DNA from: Epithemia pelagica
Lineage: Eukaryota; Bacillariophyta; Bacillariophyceae; Surirellales; Surirellaceae
Assembly (NCBI GenBank): GCA_946965045.2
Contig: OX337236.1
Span: 2,604,001-2,668,000 of the forward strand
Direction: 5' to 3'
Length of the DNA: 64,000 bases
The number at the start of each line of letters is the position of its first letter. Position 1 is the first letter of the stretch. The position numbers were made by a program, and so were the translations under genes. This document shows, piece by piece, positions 40,717 to 53,900 of this stretch. Under the pieces are notes generated by a model. The model did no database searches. It worked only from the letters and a program-made list of their open reading frames with translations, and had not been told where the DNA came from.

Positions 40717-43614
40717 TTATTCCATTCGTTTGTGCCATCCGGTTCGGGTCCGTTCATGGCGTCGCCAGAAATGAGCCACTGTCAGGACCACCAGGGTTAC
40801 CAGGACAAGTCCCAAGGCCAATTGTCCCAACACATGCCACACGGTCATGTCGTCATTGAAACTCGTCCAATCATCGTCCTCCTCCTCCTGTTTGGGGACA
40901 TTGTGAGTGGCAAACCACAGGGGAGAATCCTTCATGGCAGTAGTCATCATTTTTCGTCGTCGGGCATCCATCTCGAACAAGGATGCTTGGTTGTTGTTCT
41001 TGTTGTTGTCCTGACGGACCGTTGGTCGCAACATGGACCGTCGGGTGGATGAGACTGCGAGTGTGGTTGTCGTATTGGGTTGGATGCTCGTTGTCGTTGT
41101 TGACCAGTACTGGTAGTGCAAATACCGATAGACGAGATCTGGATTCCACGCAATCACTTGGTCGGCTTGCCAGTTCCAACAGGCGGGACATTCCGGATAA
41201 TTGGGCCATGTCACTTGTCGCAATTGCAACTCCGTTGCCCCAACGACGTCGACTGCTTCCTTGGTCTCGCCTTGGAGTTGTTCATTTTGGTGTTCGCGAA
41301 GGGCTCGTTCTTGTCGGAGGCGTCGATTGACGGCATTGTGGGTTTCCCACAACCAGAGTGGCAATTCCTGCCAGGACTGAATCCATTCCCCTCGAAGCTT
41401 TTCTGTACCTTGATTGTAGTCGTGGACCAAATCCACCGTGGTGGCCAATCGATTGCATCGATCGAATCGACAGGCATCGTAGGCTGTGACAAAATTGTAC
41501 CGACATTCGTTGCATCCAAAAAAGGAATGGACAAAATTCCGTAAGGTATCCGCGGCATGTCCCGGTGCAATGATCAATTCGGGATGAGGGAGTGGCCAAC
41601 GTCCACGAGCATCACCATCTTCTTCGAGAGTCGAATCCAAGGTCATTGTATTCCATTCCACCACACCGACTGTCATGAAATGAAACAATTCCCATAATCC
41701 ACAGGTATATCCAGTTCCACCACCACGTCGACAGGCAGCCGTCCATCTAAATTTGCGATGCGCTTTCTTTTTTCGCTTCTTTTTCTTGTGGTTGTTGGGT
41801 GATAGCAGTGGATTGGACTGGTTCGCCGTGGTTGCCATGGTGGTGTTTGTCACATTGGAGATCTCGTCCTCATCCTCTTCTTCATGTTCCATGTGCCCAT
41901 GTTGTGGTGGTGGTGGTACCAAAAAGGGTTGCAACAGAGTTTGCAAGGCTTGCTGCGATTGCCGGACGGTATCAAAGTGTTGCAACATTGTCGACACCAA
42001 GTGATGCATGGCCGACCAGGTGGGTGGAAAGGTTCGTCTCAGTACAATCAAGAAGGAATACAATCGATTCGCTGCCGTGTCACTGAGTTGGGGACCCCGT
42101 CGTTGTGGAATGTCCGTCATGTTGGTTTCACTGGTCGTCGTCGTGGTGTTACTGATGTTGTTGGTAGCGACAGTGGTGCTTGCACTGGTACGGTTGGTTT
42201 CCGTACTGTCGTGGTTCTGGATGTCGGTTTCAGTATGGTTGCTCCCACTAGTGTGATTGCTTGCAAGGTGATGGTCAATACCAGTTTCCGTGGCGGACCG
42301 CGTGTGAGTGTTGTTCTTGTCGTCGTCGTCGGCGGCGGCCGTGGCATTGGTTGTCGTGTCATTTACAGCAGTAGGAGGAACAATCAAAGAAGGATGAAGT
42401 TGCAAATTGTCGACATCGCTGTAAATACTGGTATACAAACAATACAAGAGCGATTCGTAGGCGTCGTGTTGGCGACCTTCCAAACTGTCGTCGTCGCCGT
42501 CCTGGTTATTGTTTTGGTGGTTGGTTTGGTGGTGGTGGGAGGAGGTGGTGGTTGGGAGTGGCAGTATGTCTCGAGTTTGTCGTCGATCCATAGATTTCCC
42601 AGTGGATTCTTGGTCTTGTTCGTTTGGAAATGACGACGACGACATGGCAAACAAGCTGACGAGATCCATGGCATGGAGTCGTTGATAGTCCAACTGAATC
42701 AATCCACCATCACTGGCTGCCGTCGAAAACGTGGTCGTCCATGTCGTTCCAGGCAACAAGGCTCGAACTTGGGGATAGCCATGAATGTGAAAATCGCGAC
42801 AAATGCTGGCATGGACATTGCAGGCCACGGCATGAAATTGAACGTGGGGAGCGTGGTCATGGACTTGTTGGGCAATTCGTTGGTAGTGCGATCGAAAATG
42901 TTGACAATGGGGACACCAGGCGGCATAAAATTCCACCACACGGGCTTGTTGGTGAGGTTCCAACACACTTGTCGTGGTCGTGGTCGTGGTCGTCGTGGTG
43001 TTGGTGGTGGTACGATTCCAGGGTCCATACAAAAAGGCGGGATGTCGAGCCTCGGGTCGACTCTGGTTGGCCATTCTTGTGGGTCGATAATCTTGAATGG
43101 GCCACCATTTCTGGTCATTGTTGTTGTGGGTTTCCTCCTCGTCCTTGTGCACACTGTACAAGTATTGGGAATCATCGTCCATCCAACCATCTTCCTCGTC
43201 GTCGTCGTCCTCTTCGTCCTCTTCTTGTTCTTGGTCGACCCGTTCTTGTGGTCGTTGCGTTTGATTTCCCACCGATTCGGGCGTGGTAGCATTGGTGGTG
43301 GAAGTGTTGTTGTTGTTGTTGGTAGTACTGGTGGTGGTAGTGGCATTGTGGGTGTCGGATGGACTCGGTTCCGTTTCGTCGTGCAAAGTTGTGTTGGTAA
43401 CCGGTGGTTCCAGGAACCTTATTGGGGTGGTGCTGGTAATGGTCGGATGGGTGGTGGTGGTGGTGTTTAGAATTCCGGTAGAGTCTTGAGTTTCTTCCAG
43501 CGCCATGGCCCCTCGTCCATCCTTATCACCACCACCAAGGAATACTATTACTAGAAGGGACCACAGGAACCACCGCACCCCAATCGTCGTAGACCACATT
43601 TGGGGTTTTCTCAT
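40717..43614 (-). CDS. QSOX-type sulfhydryl oxidase (thioredoxin plus Erv domains)
   Basis: Predicted flavin-dependent enzyme that makes disulfide bonds in secreted proteins, passing electrons to oxygen. 965 residues from the ATG at 43614. A hydrophobic segment (WFLWSLLVIVFLGGG, about 15-29) is a signal peptide. A long Thr/Asn-rich and then acidic low-complexity region follows, full of N-glycosylation sequons. The thioredoxin domain has FYAAWCPHCQHF (active-site Cys 234 and 237). After a further Thr/Asn/His-rich spacer comes the Erv/ALR domain: TCGLWELFHFMTVG, then FFGCNECRYNF (Cys pair next to FAD), then ETHNAVNRRL, and the outer pair in YPECPACWNW. One transmembrane helix (LGQLALGLVLVTLVVLTVAHF) near the C-terminus precedes a short basic tail. 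This order is that of quiescin sulfhydryl oxidases. The spacers make it longer than usual. The neighbouring giant gene is Cys-rich and secreted-looking, a plausible kind of client, but no link is shown. Confidence 0.88.
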   Translation of the reverse strand: MRKPQMWSTTIGVRWFLWSLLVIVFLGGGDKDGRGAMALEETQDSTGILNTTTTTHPTITSTTPIRFLEPPVTNTTLHDETEPSPSDTHNATTTTSTTNNNNNTSTTNATTPESVGNQTQRPQERVDQEQEEDEEDDDDEEDGWMDDDSQYLYSVHKDEEETHNNNDQKWWPIQDYRPTRMANQSRPEARHPAFLYGPWNRTTTNTTTTTTTTTTSVLEPHQQARVVEFYAAWCPHCQHFRSHYQRIAQQVHDHAPHVQFHAVACNVHASICRDFHIHGYPQVRALLPGTTWTTTFSTAASDGGLIQLDYQRLHAMDLVSLFAMSSSSFPNEQDQESTGKSMDRRQTRDILPLPTTTSSHHHQTNHQNNNQDGDDDSLEGRQHDAYESLLYCLYTSIYSDVDNLQLHPSLIVPPTAVNDTTTNATAAADDDDKNNTHTRSATETGIDHHLASNHTSGSNHTETDIQNHDSTETNRTSASTTVATNNISNTTTTTSETNMTDIPQRRGPQLSDTAANRLYSFLIVLRRTFPPTWSAMHHLVSTMLQHFDTVRQSQQALQTLLQPFLVPPPPQHGHMEHEEEDEDEISNVTNTTMATTANQSNPLLSPNNHKKKKRKKKAHRKFRWTAACRRGGGTGYTCGLWELFHFMTVGVVEWNTMTLDSTLEEDGDARGRWPLPHPELIIAPGHAADTLRNFVHSFFGCNECRYNFVTAYDACRFDRCNRLATTVDLVHDYNQGTEKLRGEWIQSWQELPLWLWETHNAVNRRLRQERALREHQNEQLQGETKEAVDVVGATELQLRQVTWPNYPECPACWNWQADQVIAWNPDLVYRYLHYQYWSTTTTSIQPNTTTTLAVSSTRRSMLRPTVRQDNNKNNNQASLFEMDARRRKMMTTAMKDSPLWFATHNVPKQEEEDDDWTSFNDDMTVWHVLGQLALGLVLVTLVVLTVAHFWRRHERTRTGWHKRME

Positions 43615-44990
43615 TCTTCGTTCTTGGGATTGGAACGATGCATTCGCCGAGCGACGACAAGGACGCCTACGAGTACTACAACTTGTGGTCGTTGAAAGTT
43701 ATTTCGCTGGTAGGATGGTTCTCTTTCTCTTAATCCATTTACTGCATGGTTCGTTCCTTCCAAACTCTGAACAGTCGTCGTTGGATGGGCTTTTTTGGTC
43801 GTCCTTGTCTCATGACAACGCCCAAGCGTGTCTTTTGGAGTCGCTCGGAGAGTGACGTTTATGGATCAATCTTCTACACAAACCCTCACCCATCGATGGA
43901 AACTATATGTATGCTAAGGCGTAATTCTCCTTTCGTTGGCGCACTGGAGTGCGTGCGCGCGGGTCGGCACGGCGGAGTTTTTCCTGTTCCGTCATCTTTT
44001 TGTGTGTGTTACAAATTACAGAACGTTGGTTCCTCTTCTTCTTCTTGGGTGATGGTGCTGGTTCCCGAACAGAGACCACGCAAACGAGAAAGGCATTGAT
44101 GCAAGACGGTGACGATTCTTGTCTCCTTATGTTTTCTCGAGCCACACAGCGATGGCGACCACACACACACACAAGACAGGCTTGTGCGTGTGTATGTCTG
44201 GAGATATGGTTTCTCTCGGACATGCTTTCAACACTGAGAATTCGTTTCGTCAGACGCACTTGGGGTGTTGTGGTGGTTGTGATAGTACTAGAGAGAGCAA
44301 TCGAGCGACCGAGAAATTGAGGGAGAGACACAAATCTCCAGGGCGACGACGACGACGACGACGACATGTGTGGTTGGTTGGTTGTTGCTACCACTACTAC
44401 TACGACTGCCTCTGGGTATGGGTGCTGCAACGCGATTGGAGCGGCGCTTGTAGTACGACGTAGTTGTCTCTTGTGTGTGTGGGTGGGTGGTCCAGCGACG
44501 TGTGTGTGTAGGGATGGGTGGGTGGCCCTCGTTTCTCCAGAGACATGTTCGACACACCAGATGCTCCAGTCTCCTCGAGTTAGGGAAGAATGCAGTCCTA
44601 CTCGAGAGCGAGCAACATACCGACTAACTATACACTTGTAGGTACTTCAAAGGAGGAGGATTGGAAAAACAACTTGATTCTTTACTAAGAATTAAATTTC
44701 TGTTTCGAAGAGCATCTCTTTATGCGGCGTTTTGGTTCGTTACTGCTTTGATTGGAGTTTGTATTTTGGTCTTTTTTGTATTTTTGGTTCAATGTTTTGG
44801 TTTGATAGTTTTTCGTTATTATTGTTCTTTTGGTTCGTTGTTGTTGGTTGTCATTGTTGGATATTTCTTTCTTTTGATGTCTTTTTTTCTTGTTGTGTAT
44901 GTTTTTGTTCTTGATTCGTTTCATTCTTGTTGTTTCTTTCCTTGGCCATGGCACAGGCCCAAAGCATTCATAGTTGTTGCGTTGGGTTCC
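43615..44990. other. Spacer between QSOX-like gene and the end of the giant gene
   Basis: About 1.4 kb. On the minus strand it is the downstream region of the giant gene (44990 towards about 44650 is A-rich on that strand, as expected of a 3' UTR) and then the QSOX promoter. It has a short CA tract near 44159-44172 and a CGA tract (44344-44365). Frames here are low-complexity and not convincing. Confidence 0.5.
44344..44365. repeat. (CGA)7 microsatellite
   Basis: Seven uninterrupted CGA units plus one base. Confidence 0.9.
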
Positions 44991-47900
44991 TTACGACCCA
45001 TTCATGTAGATTGGGGAAACAGTAATATCCATGTTTTTCATTTCGATTGCAAAGTTCACACGACGATCGTAACTGAACGGTTCAATGTTACTGATCGTAA
45101 TCGTGAAGGACGTCTTCGTGGAGCTGGACGACGAAATAGACACGAAAACATCATTGGGTTCATAGGCGTCCATGTAATAGCTGTCATCGTCCCTCGTGCC
45201 GACACTAAAGCTGTCCAAATGCAATCGGGTGTAACCCACTGTCAACAGAAGAGTACCGGCTGGTCCACGTGACTTGTGCAAATCAAACTTGATGGTCAAC
45301 GTGGTTAACGACGGTGGGAGCACCACGGTTCGTCCGGCTTCAATGTCACGGGGAATCTTGATGAACTTCTTGCCATTCTCTTTAACGGTCTGAGCCAAGC
45401 CTAATGCGTCAATTTGGATGGGCATCCGCTCGGGTTCGGGTGTGGGACAGTACACGTCACAAGGATAGGCAAAGTCCAAACGATAACCCGATTCGTGGAA
45501 TGATTTCGGGTCAGGACATTTCATGGCCAGAGTACCTTCAATCACATCGCCGAAAAATTCATCAAAGGCATGAACGGTACCACGAGCGTAACCATCGGCA
45601 GCGCAATCAATAGTAAATTCATCCTTTAGTTCACCGTATGGGACGGCATGGTTGTCATGACAGTGCGGCGTACTCAAATAGTTGTCTGTGTAGTTCACAA
45701 GCATGCGACAGACACTGTTGGTCCACTCTTGTGCAACCTTCACCGTCACGGTAGTCGGTGTCTGTCGAATGAGTCGGACAGCACTGTGAGGAATAGGAGG
45801 TTTGGTCGTTCCCCAATCAATCTCCGCCGGACATCTACTTTCACAATTGGAACGGACTCGTACAGAATCCACATCCACAGTCAACGTTCCGACTTGCGTC
45901 TTGAATGCCAAAAAGAATACATCGGGGGTCTGGAAAAAGGACGATGGAACAGTCATTCCCACATGGCAGTGTGTAGTAGATGGATAACAGGATACGACAA
46001 CGCCGACATTTTCTGAAAATTGGCCAGAGAGATGGTCCTCTGAATCCCCGGGAGCAAAGGTGCCAATGCGGAAATCATGTTTACCCGCCATGACGATCAA
46101 ATCACCCGGCGCTTCTTTGGTAAAACTGAACTCAGCGGTAATACTCGAAGTTTTCTCGGGAAGGATGTAGGTCTGACCCACAATCTTGGTGCCGTAGTGA
46201 CTCAAGTATGTGGACCAATCACCGGCAGTCTTGGTAACCTCGGAACCACATGGTTCGTCCTCCTCAGGCTTGCAGGCCGGAGGTCCATACGAGCATGGCA
46301 AGGTAAAGACGTATTTGTGGGTATGGTCTGAATCAATCACGTGGCATTTTTCAGGGACATCAATATGATCTCCAGCCACGAGCTTCTCATCGTAAGCGAA
46401 AATGGTCACAGTCACCTTTCCATTTACGCATTGGGCTGTGTGCACTTCCGGTTCACCCGGTTCCACATTGGACGAATCAGCGCATGTTTCAACGATTCCG
46501 CCATGTTCCTTCTTATGATACAACACAGACAAGAGACAGAGAGTGTCATCCAGGAATTCTTGTTTCACCAAGAAAGTAACATCCGTGTGTCCATAGTCAA
46601 GAATGTAGATGGGAGGTTCCAAAGGATTGTGGGTGATGGAACTGGAGGGCTCCATTTGTTCCACGTACGGACATCCCTCACAGTAGGCATAGATGGACAC
46701 ATTGTCCACAACAAAATGACCGTCCTTAAACGAAAAGCCAAGGTAAAAGATATCGTCGAACATATCGGCGTCAACAAACATGGTCACATCACATTGACTT
46801 GTTGCGCTTCTGCTTCCAACAGTGCAGCTAACGCTCACTGGAACTTCATCGCCGAAAGTATATTCGAATGAGTTATCTCGTCCAATCGCGGCGAAATGAC
46901 CCATTTTCAAAGTAGGCTTTTTGCCAACTGAAACCATGAGGTCACCATCATGCTTCACGTCAAGTGTAAACTTCACACTCAAAGAGACACTGCTGGATGG
47001 TGGGATGTAAGTCCGGCTTGTGTAATTGTAGTGATTTGAAGACACAGTTGAGCTCCAATCTCGAATACTCCTTGTAACATCGTCGTCACAATCATAGTCC
47101 TCCGGCTCACAAATCGGTCGCATTTCCTCGCATGGGAACTCATAAATAAATCGCTGTATCTTATCACTCTCGGAAATGGACTTCATATCTGAACATTGGC
47201 CGTAGACATGATGATGTGTCGGGTTTTCAGGGAACATCGGTTCATACAGGAAAATTTCGATTTGAGCCATTCCTTGATAGCACTGGATCGTGTATTCAAA
47301 TGATTCGCCATGGGCCACTTCGTTTTGCTCGTCACACATGTGCTCATTCGGTTGAATCGGCTTGGTTGAATCGTATCGTTTGTAATATGCGGCGTACTTG
47401 CAAACAGGGTCATTCCACCACAATTGATCAACAGCTACAACCACAGCAGAGGAATTGTACGAAATGGCTTGAACTGGAATATCGTATTCGTGGGTCGCAA
47501 TATCAATGCTGTTATTTCCCGGAGGTGTGGCATCCTGAACGTACGGACAGACATCGGTAGGTGGCAGAGTTGGGACGGACGTTGGAACGCTGGTGGGTGT
47601 CAGTGTTGGGGCAGCTGTGGGTGCGTAACATTGGATATCCACGCTGAAATCTTTTATTCCGAGTGTTCCTTTTGGAATAACAATGAGAATACCGAATACA
47701 TCAGAAGGATAATGGTTGTGGGAAGACGAGAATACAAGAGTAAACTGGCGGATCACAACGTCAGAAATAGACTTCATATCCATCGTCTTCACATGATGAA
47801 TATGGACACCATTGTCAAGTAATTCGTTTTCTCGGTCTTCGTGATAGATTGGGATCTCAAAATTGCTTCCAGATAGTGTCATATTTGCGGGCCTTGATTC

Positions 47901-50900
47901 GTCCTTGTGTTCCAGTGTCATAAAACTGACTGTCACTTGTGCTGTATTTTTAGGAACTGATAGCGACCGATAAACGTGGATCGGCGAATTTCCAGCTATC
48001 ACCGCTGCGTCTATCTTATCGCCTTCATGCCCAAAACTTCCTGGGATCGCACCAATGTATTCTTCTACGCCATTTCCGTCTACCATGTCGTCAAACATAA
48101 TCTCGTGTACATTAACATCACTGCTTCTCGCAAGAACATCCACGCACTCTTCAAGTACTGGATACGGGCACCGTGGATTTTCAACACATTCAACCATGTA
48201 ACGGAAATGCTTGACATTGTCCGACGAGGATATCGCACACCCTTCTGGTGGATTGTGGTCGGCATCTTCACTGAATGATGAATCACGCACGTAGACATCG
48301 ATCTCGGCCATATCCTTCACACAGACAACAGTATATCTTCCCACGTGACCATACGGAGTGTCCATATTCGTACCCTTCTTCTCGTTATAACACTCACTTC
48401 CAACGCCAGATTCCTCATTACCTGGCAGGTAGGTCGCCAACTCTTCCACCGTCGGCGCCAAATACTGAAACACATCCAACATAATTTCGTTATTGCCAGC
48501 TGCCGCAATTTTGACGAGACTATACTCCTCCTCTGACGCGGATGATTCCATGTGCACCGAGTCGGGACAGAACTTGCTCGGGCTACTACTTGGCATCGAG
48601 CTGGGAGACAAACTTGGGCTAGCGCTCGGCGATGAACTTGGACTGGCACTGGGTAATGCACTCGGGGAAGTGCTCGGTGGAGAGCTTGGAGTGTAGCATT
48701 GCATTGATACATGCATAGACTCAATGCCCACAATTCCATGTGCAACGCGGAACCCGACTTTGAGGACATCATGTGGGTAATGATGAGGCTGGAAATGTAG
48801 CCAGATCTTTCGGGCGTAATAATCTTCTGTCCCCCAATGTAAGTCCTCCACCTTCAAATAAACTTTGTTCGGCAGTTCGACATCGGAGTCTCCTTGTGGA
48901 ATTTTAACACGAGAATGCTTGTCGTCCAAACTCACAATAATATGGTGTGGTCTATTTTCAATCTTTTCGACAATGACAATCTCCATTCCGACTGTTTCCG
49001 TCTTGGACGGTACCCAAATGTTCTTGAAAAGCCAATACGGTGCAGGGATCAGAACTAAATGCTTGCGATCACCAATCTCTCCAGCAACCCCGTCGAGATA
49101 GGAGTCCACATGCTCCTGTAGTTTCATGTCTTCGGACAAGATCACGCCATGGCCGTTCTCTTCATAGAACGAATCACAATCGGATGGACCCGGATGCTCG
49201 CAGAAGTCGTACAGCATACATGGTACTTTGTATGAGAACTTTTTGACCTGCTCGCCCGATGAGGGGATGATATTTTCACCGCTGCAGTCCTTAGGTATGT
49301 CATGGACAACCGAGGTATATGTCGTGTCAAAGGCATATATATCAAAGTACGCGTATCCATATTCATCACACTTTGCCGTATACCGATCAGAGCGACCATA
49401 TGGAACATTTGCACCACCGGTATGGCAGACTCTCGTCCCTCCAGAATGTTCTTCAAAGTCAATCATTAAACCGCAAAGCGAAGTTTTCTTTACATGTTGG
49501 TGGACTTCGACTGTGACAGTCTCTTTATCCCAGGCATAAATCGTAATGAGATTGTGGAATGGTGCTGCTTCAGGTTCTCCAAGGAAAATTGCACTGTATG
49601 GGCATGTGTCGAAGAAGAGTGAAGAAGGACTACTGCTCGGAGACAAGGAAGGACTGCTGCTGGGCGACGAACTCGGAGATTCACTGGGTGAATTAGATGG
49701 AGACTCGGACGGATGGACGCTATAGTCCGCAGTAGGTGCCAATGATGGATTGGAACTCGGAGAGCTACTTGGACTAGAGCTCGGACTTGAACTCGGCGAT
49801 TCACTGGGAGATTCGGAGGGAGCCTCACTGTCAGACACCGAGGGCGCAGTAGATGGCTCAGAGCTTGGAGACGAACTTGGTTCCGAACTCGGAGATGAAC
49901 TGGGAGATGCACTCGGTGACATACTCGGAGATGAACTCGGAAGAGCACTGGGTGATTCACTCGGATTAGAACTAGGAGCATAACATTGCAAGTCCATGCT
50001 GTAGCTCAAAATTCCAAATTGCCAGCCATCATGGTGAGTGAAAAACGTGATGGTTACAACATTGTGCTGGTAGAACCTGGGTGTCAAATATACTTCCAAA
50101 TGTAGGATATGATATCCCGTATGAGCGTTCTCTTCCTTGGTAAGACTTGCATGTAAACCATTCGAGTATGTCTTGGGATCGTGGAGATTCGTAATATCCC
50201 AAATTTCTTCGTCATTGGAGAAACTAAAACCAATACCTTCGTGTGCGTTAACATTCTTTACAATCAGACTGAAACGCGCGATCACAAGCTCCGTATAAGC
50301 TGGAATATGCACACTCTTGGCCACCATAGTATGGTTCTTCTTCAAAACAGCAACAGGATGAGTTCCCCACATGCCATGGTATGTGTTTACCCATGTATCC
50401 ACCTCAGCGTCACTATACATCGTACCCGAAGCAAAGGTTGTACCGTCCGAGTTGCTCGACAAGAAATCGTAACAATCCGGAACCTCCGGGTATGGACATC
50501 TGGGAGGGAGGTTACACGGAACTTTGTATGAAAACTTTTTGATCATAGACTTGTCTTTGTTCATGAACTTATCATGACAAGCTTTATGAATCGAATCGGA
50601 ATCAAGATAAAGATCTTTGAACGTAATATCCCACGCGTAAATATCAAACTTGGCAAATCCATCTTCGTCACATTTGGCTGTGTAATTGTCGTGATGACCA
50701 AAGCCAACATCCAATCCTCCATCTGCACAAACATATTGATCATCCAAGTCATGGTAATGTGTGAAAAAGGCACAAAGAGAACCCTCCTTCACATACTGGT
50801 GAACTCCTGCCGTAACACTCTGGTTGTTCCAGGCATAAATGGTGATCAAAATGTCCAACGGATAGGCATTGGAATGCTCAATAACATACTTCGCATCATA

Positions 50901-53900
50901 CGGACACTCTTCGGTAGGAGTGCTGCTCGGAGATGAACTGGGACTAGAGCTCGGAGATGTACTGGGAGAGGAGCTTGGTGAGCTGCTTGGCGAGGAACTA
51001 GGAGATGCGCTTGGTGAACTGCTTGGAGATGAGCTGGGAGATGCACTTGGTGACATACTCGGAGATGAACTCGGAAGAGCACTGGGTGATTCACTCGGAT
51101 TAGAACTAGGAGCATAACATTGCAAGTCCATGCTGTAGCTCAAAATTCCAAATTGCCAGCCATCATGGTGAGTGAAAAACGTGATGGTTACAACATTGTG
51201 CTGGTAGAACTTGGGTGTCAAATATACTTCCAAATGTAGGATATGATATCCCGTATGAGCGTTCTCTTCCTTGGTAAGACTTGCATGTAAACCATTCGAG
51301 TATGTCTTGGGATCGTGGAGATTCGTAATATCCCAAATTTCTTCGTCATTGGAGAAACTAAAACCAATACCTTCGTGTGCGTTAACATTCTTTACAATCA
51401 GACTGAAACGCGCGATCACAAGCTCCGTATAAGCTGGAATATGCACACTCTTGGCCACCATAGTATGGTTCTTCTTCAAAACAGCAACAGGATGAGTTGC
51501 CCACATGCCATGGTATGTGTTTACCCATGTATCCACCTCAGCGTCACTATACATCGTACCCGAAGCAAAGGTTGTACCGTCCGAGTTGCTCGACAAGAAA
51601 TCGTAACAATCCGGAACCTCCGGGTATGGACATCTGGGAGGGAGGTTACACGGAACTTTGTATGAAAACTTTTTGATCATAGACTTGTCTTTGTTCATGA
51701 ACTTATCATGACAAGCTTTATGAATCGAATCGGAATCAAGATAAAGATCTTTGAACGTAATATCCCACGCGTAAATATCAAACTTGGCAAATCCATCTTC
51801 GTCACATTTGGCTGTGTAATTGTCGTGATGACCAAAGCCAACATCCAATCCTCCATCTGCACAAACATATTGATCATCCAAGTCATGGTAATGTGTGAAA
51901 AAGGCACAAAGAGAACCCTCCTTCACATACTGGTGAACTCCTGCCGTAACACTCTGGTTGTTCCAGGCATAAATGGTGATCAAAATGTCCAACGGATAGG
52001 CATTGGAATGCTCAATAACATACTTCGCATCATACGGACACTCTTCGGTAGGAGTGCTGCTCGGAGATGAACTGGGACTAGAGCTCGGAGATGTACTGGG
52101 AGAGGAGCTTGGTGAGCTGCTTGGCGAGGAACTAGGAGATGCGCTTGGTGAACTGCTTGGAGATGAGCTGGGAGATGCACTTGGTGACATACTCGGAGAT
52201 GAACTCGGAAGAGCACTGGGTGATTCACTCGGATTAGAACTAGGAGCATAACATTGCAAGTCCATGCTGTAGCTCAAAATTCCAAATTGCCAGCCATCAT
52301 GGTGAGTGAAAAACGTGATGGTTACAACATTGTGCTGGTAGAACTTGGGTGTCAAATATACTTCCAAATGTAGGATATGATATCCCGTATGAGCGTTCTC
52401 TTCCTTGGTAAGACTTGCATGTAAACCATTCGAGTATGTCTTGGGATCGTGGAGATTCGTAATATCCCAAATTTCTTCGTCATTGGAGAAACTAAAACCA
52501 ATACCTTCGTGTGCGTTAACATTCTTTACAATCAGACTGAAACGCGCGATCACAAGCTCCGTATAAGCTGGAATATGCACACTCTTGGCCACCATAGTAT
52601 GGTTCTTCTTCAAAACAGCAACAGGATGAGTTGCCCACATGCCATGGTATGTGTTTACCCATGTATCCACCTCAGCGTCACTATACATCGTACCCGAAGC
52701 AAAGGTTGTACCGTCCGAGTTGCTCGACAAGAAATCGTAACAATCCGGAACCTCCGGGTATGGACATCTGGGAGGGAGGTTACACGGAACTTTGTATGAA
52801 AACTTTTTGATCATAGACTTGTCTTTGTTCATGAACTTATCATGACAAGCTTTATGAATCGAATCGGAATCAAGATAAAGATCTTTGAACGTAATATCCC
52901 ACGCGTAAATATCAAACTTGGCAAATCCATCTTCGTCACATTTGGCTGTGTAATTGTCGTGATGACCAAAGCCAACATCCAATCCTCCATCTGCACAAAC
53001 ATATTGATCATCCAAGTCATGGTAATGTGTGAAAAAGGCACAAAGAGAACCCTCCTTCACATACTGGTGAACTCCTGCCGTAACACTCTGGTTGTTCCAG
53101 GCATAAATGGTGATCAAAATGTCCAACGGATAGGCATTGGAATGCTCAATAACATACTTCGCATCATACGGACACTCTTCGGTAGGAGTGCTGCTCGGAG
53201 ATGAACTGGGACTAGAGCTCGGAGATGTACTGGGAGAGGAGCTTGGTGAGCTGCTTGGCGAGGAACTAGGAGATGCGCTTGGTGAACTGCTTGGAGATGA
53301 GCTGGGAGATGCACTTGGTGACATACTCGGAGATGAACTCGGAAGAGCACTGGGTGATTCACTCGGATTAGAACTAGGAGCATAACATTGCAAGTCCATG
53401 CTGTAGCTCAAAATTCCAAATTGCCAGCCATCATGGTGAGTGAAAAACGTGATGGTTACAACATTGTGCTGGTAGAACTTGGGTGTCAAATATACTTCCA
53501 AATGTAGGATATGATATCCCGTATGAGCGTTCTCTTCCTTGGTAAGACTTGCATGTAAACCATTCGAGTATGTCTTGGGATCGTGGAGATTCGTAATATC
53601 CCAAATTTCTTCGTCATTGGAGAAACTAAAACCAATACCTTCGTGTGCGTTAACATTCTTTACAATCAGACTGAAACGCGCGATCACAAGCTCCGTATAA
53701 GCTGGAATATGCACACTCTTGGCCACCATAGTATGATTCTTCTTCAAAACAGCAACAGGATGAGTTCCCCACATGCCATGGTATGTGTTTACCCATGTAT
53801 CCACCTCAGCGTCACTATACATCGTACCCGAAGCAAAGGTTGTACCGTCCGAGTTGCTCGACAAGAAATCGTAACAATCCGGAACCTCCGGGTATGGACA

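Noticed and set aside
44685-44954. Lys/Asn-rich 89-codon minus-strand frame
   Set aside because: Low-complexity A-rich tract, best read as the 3' region of the giant gene.
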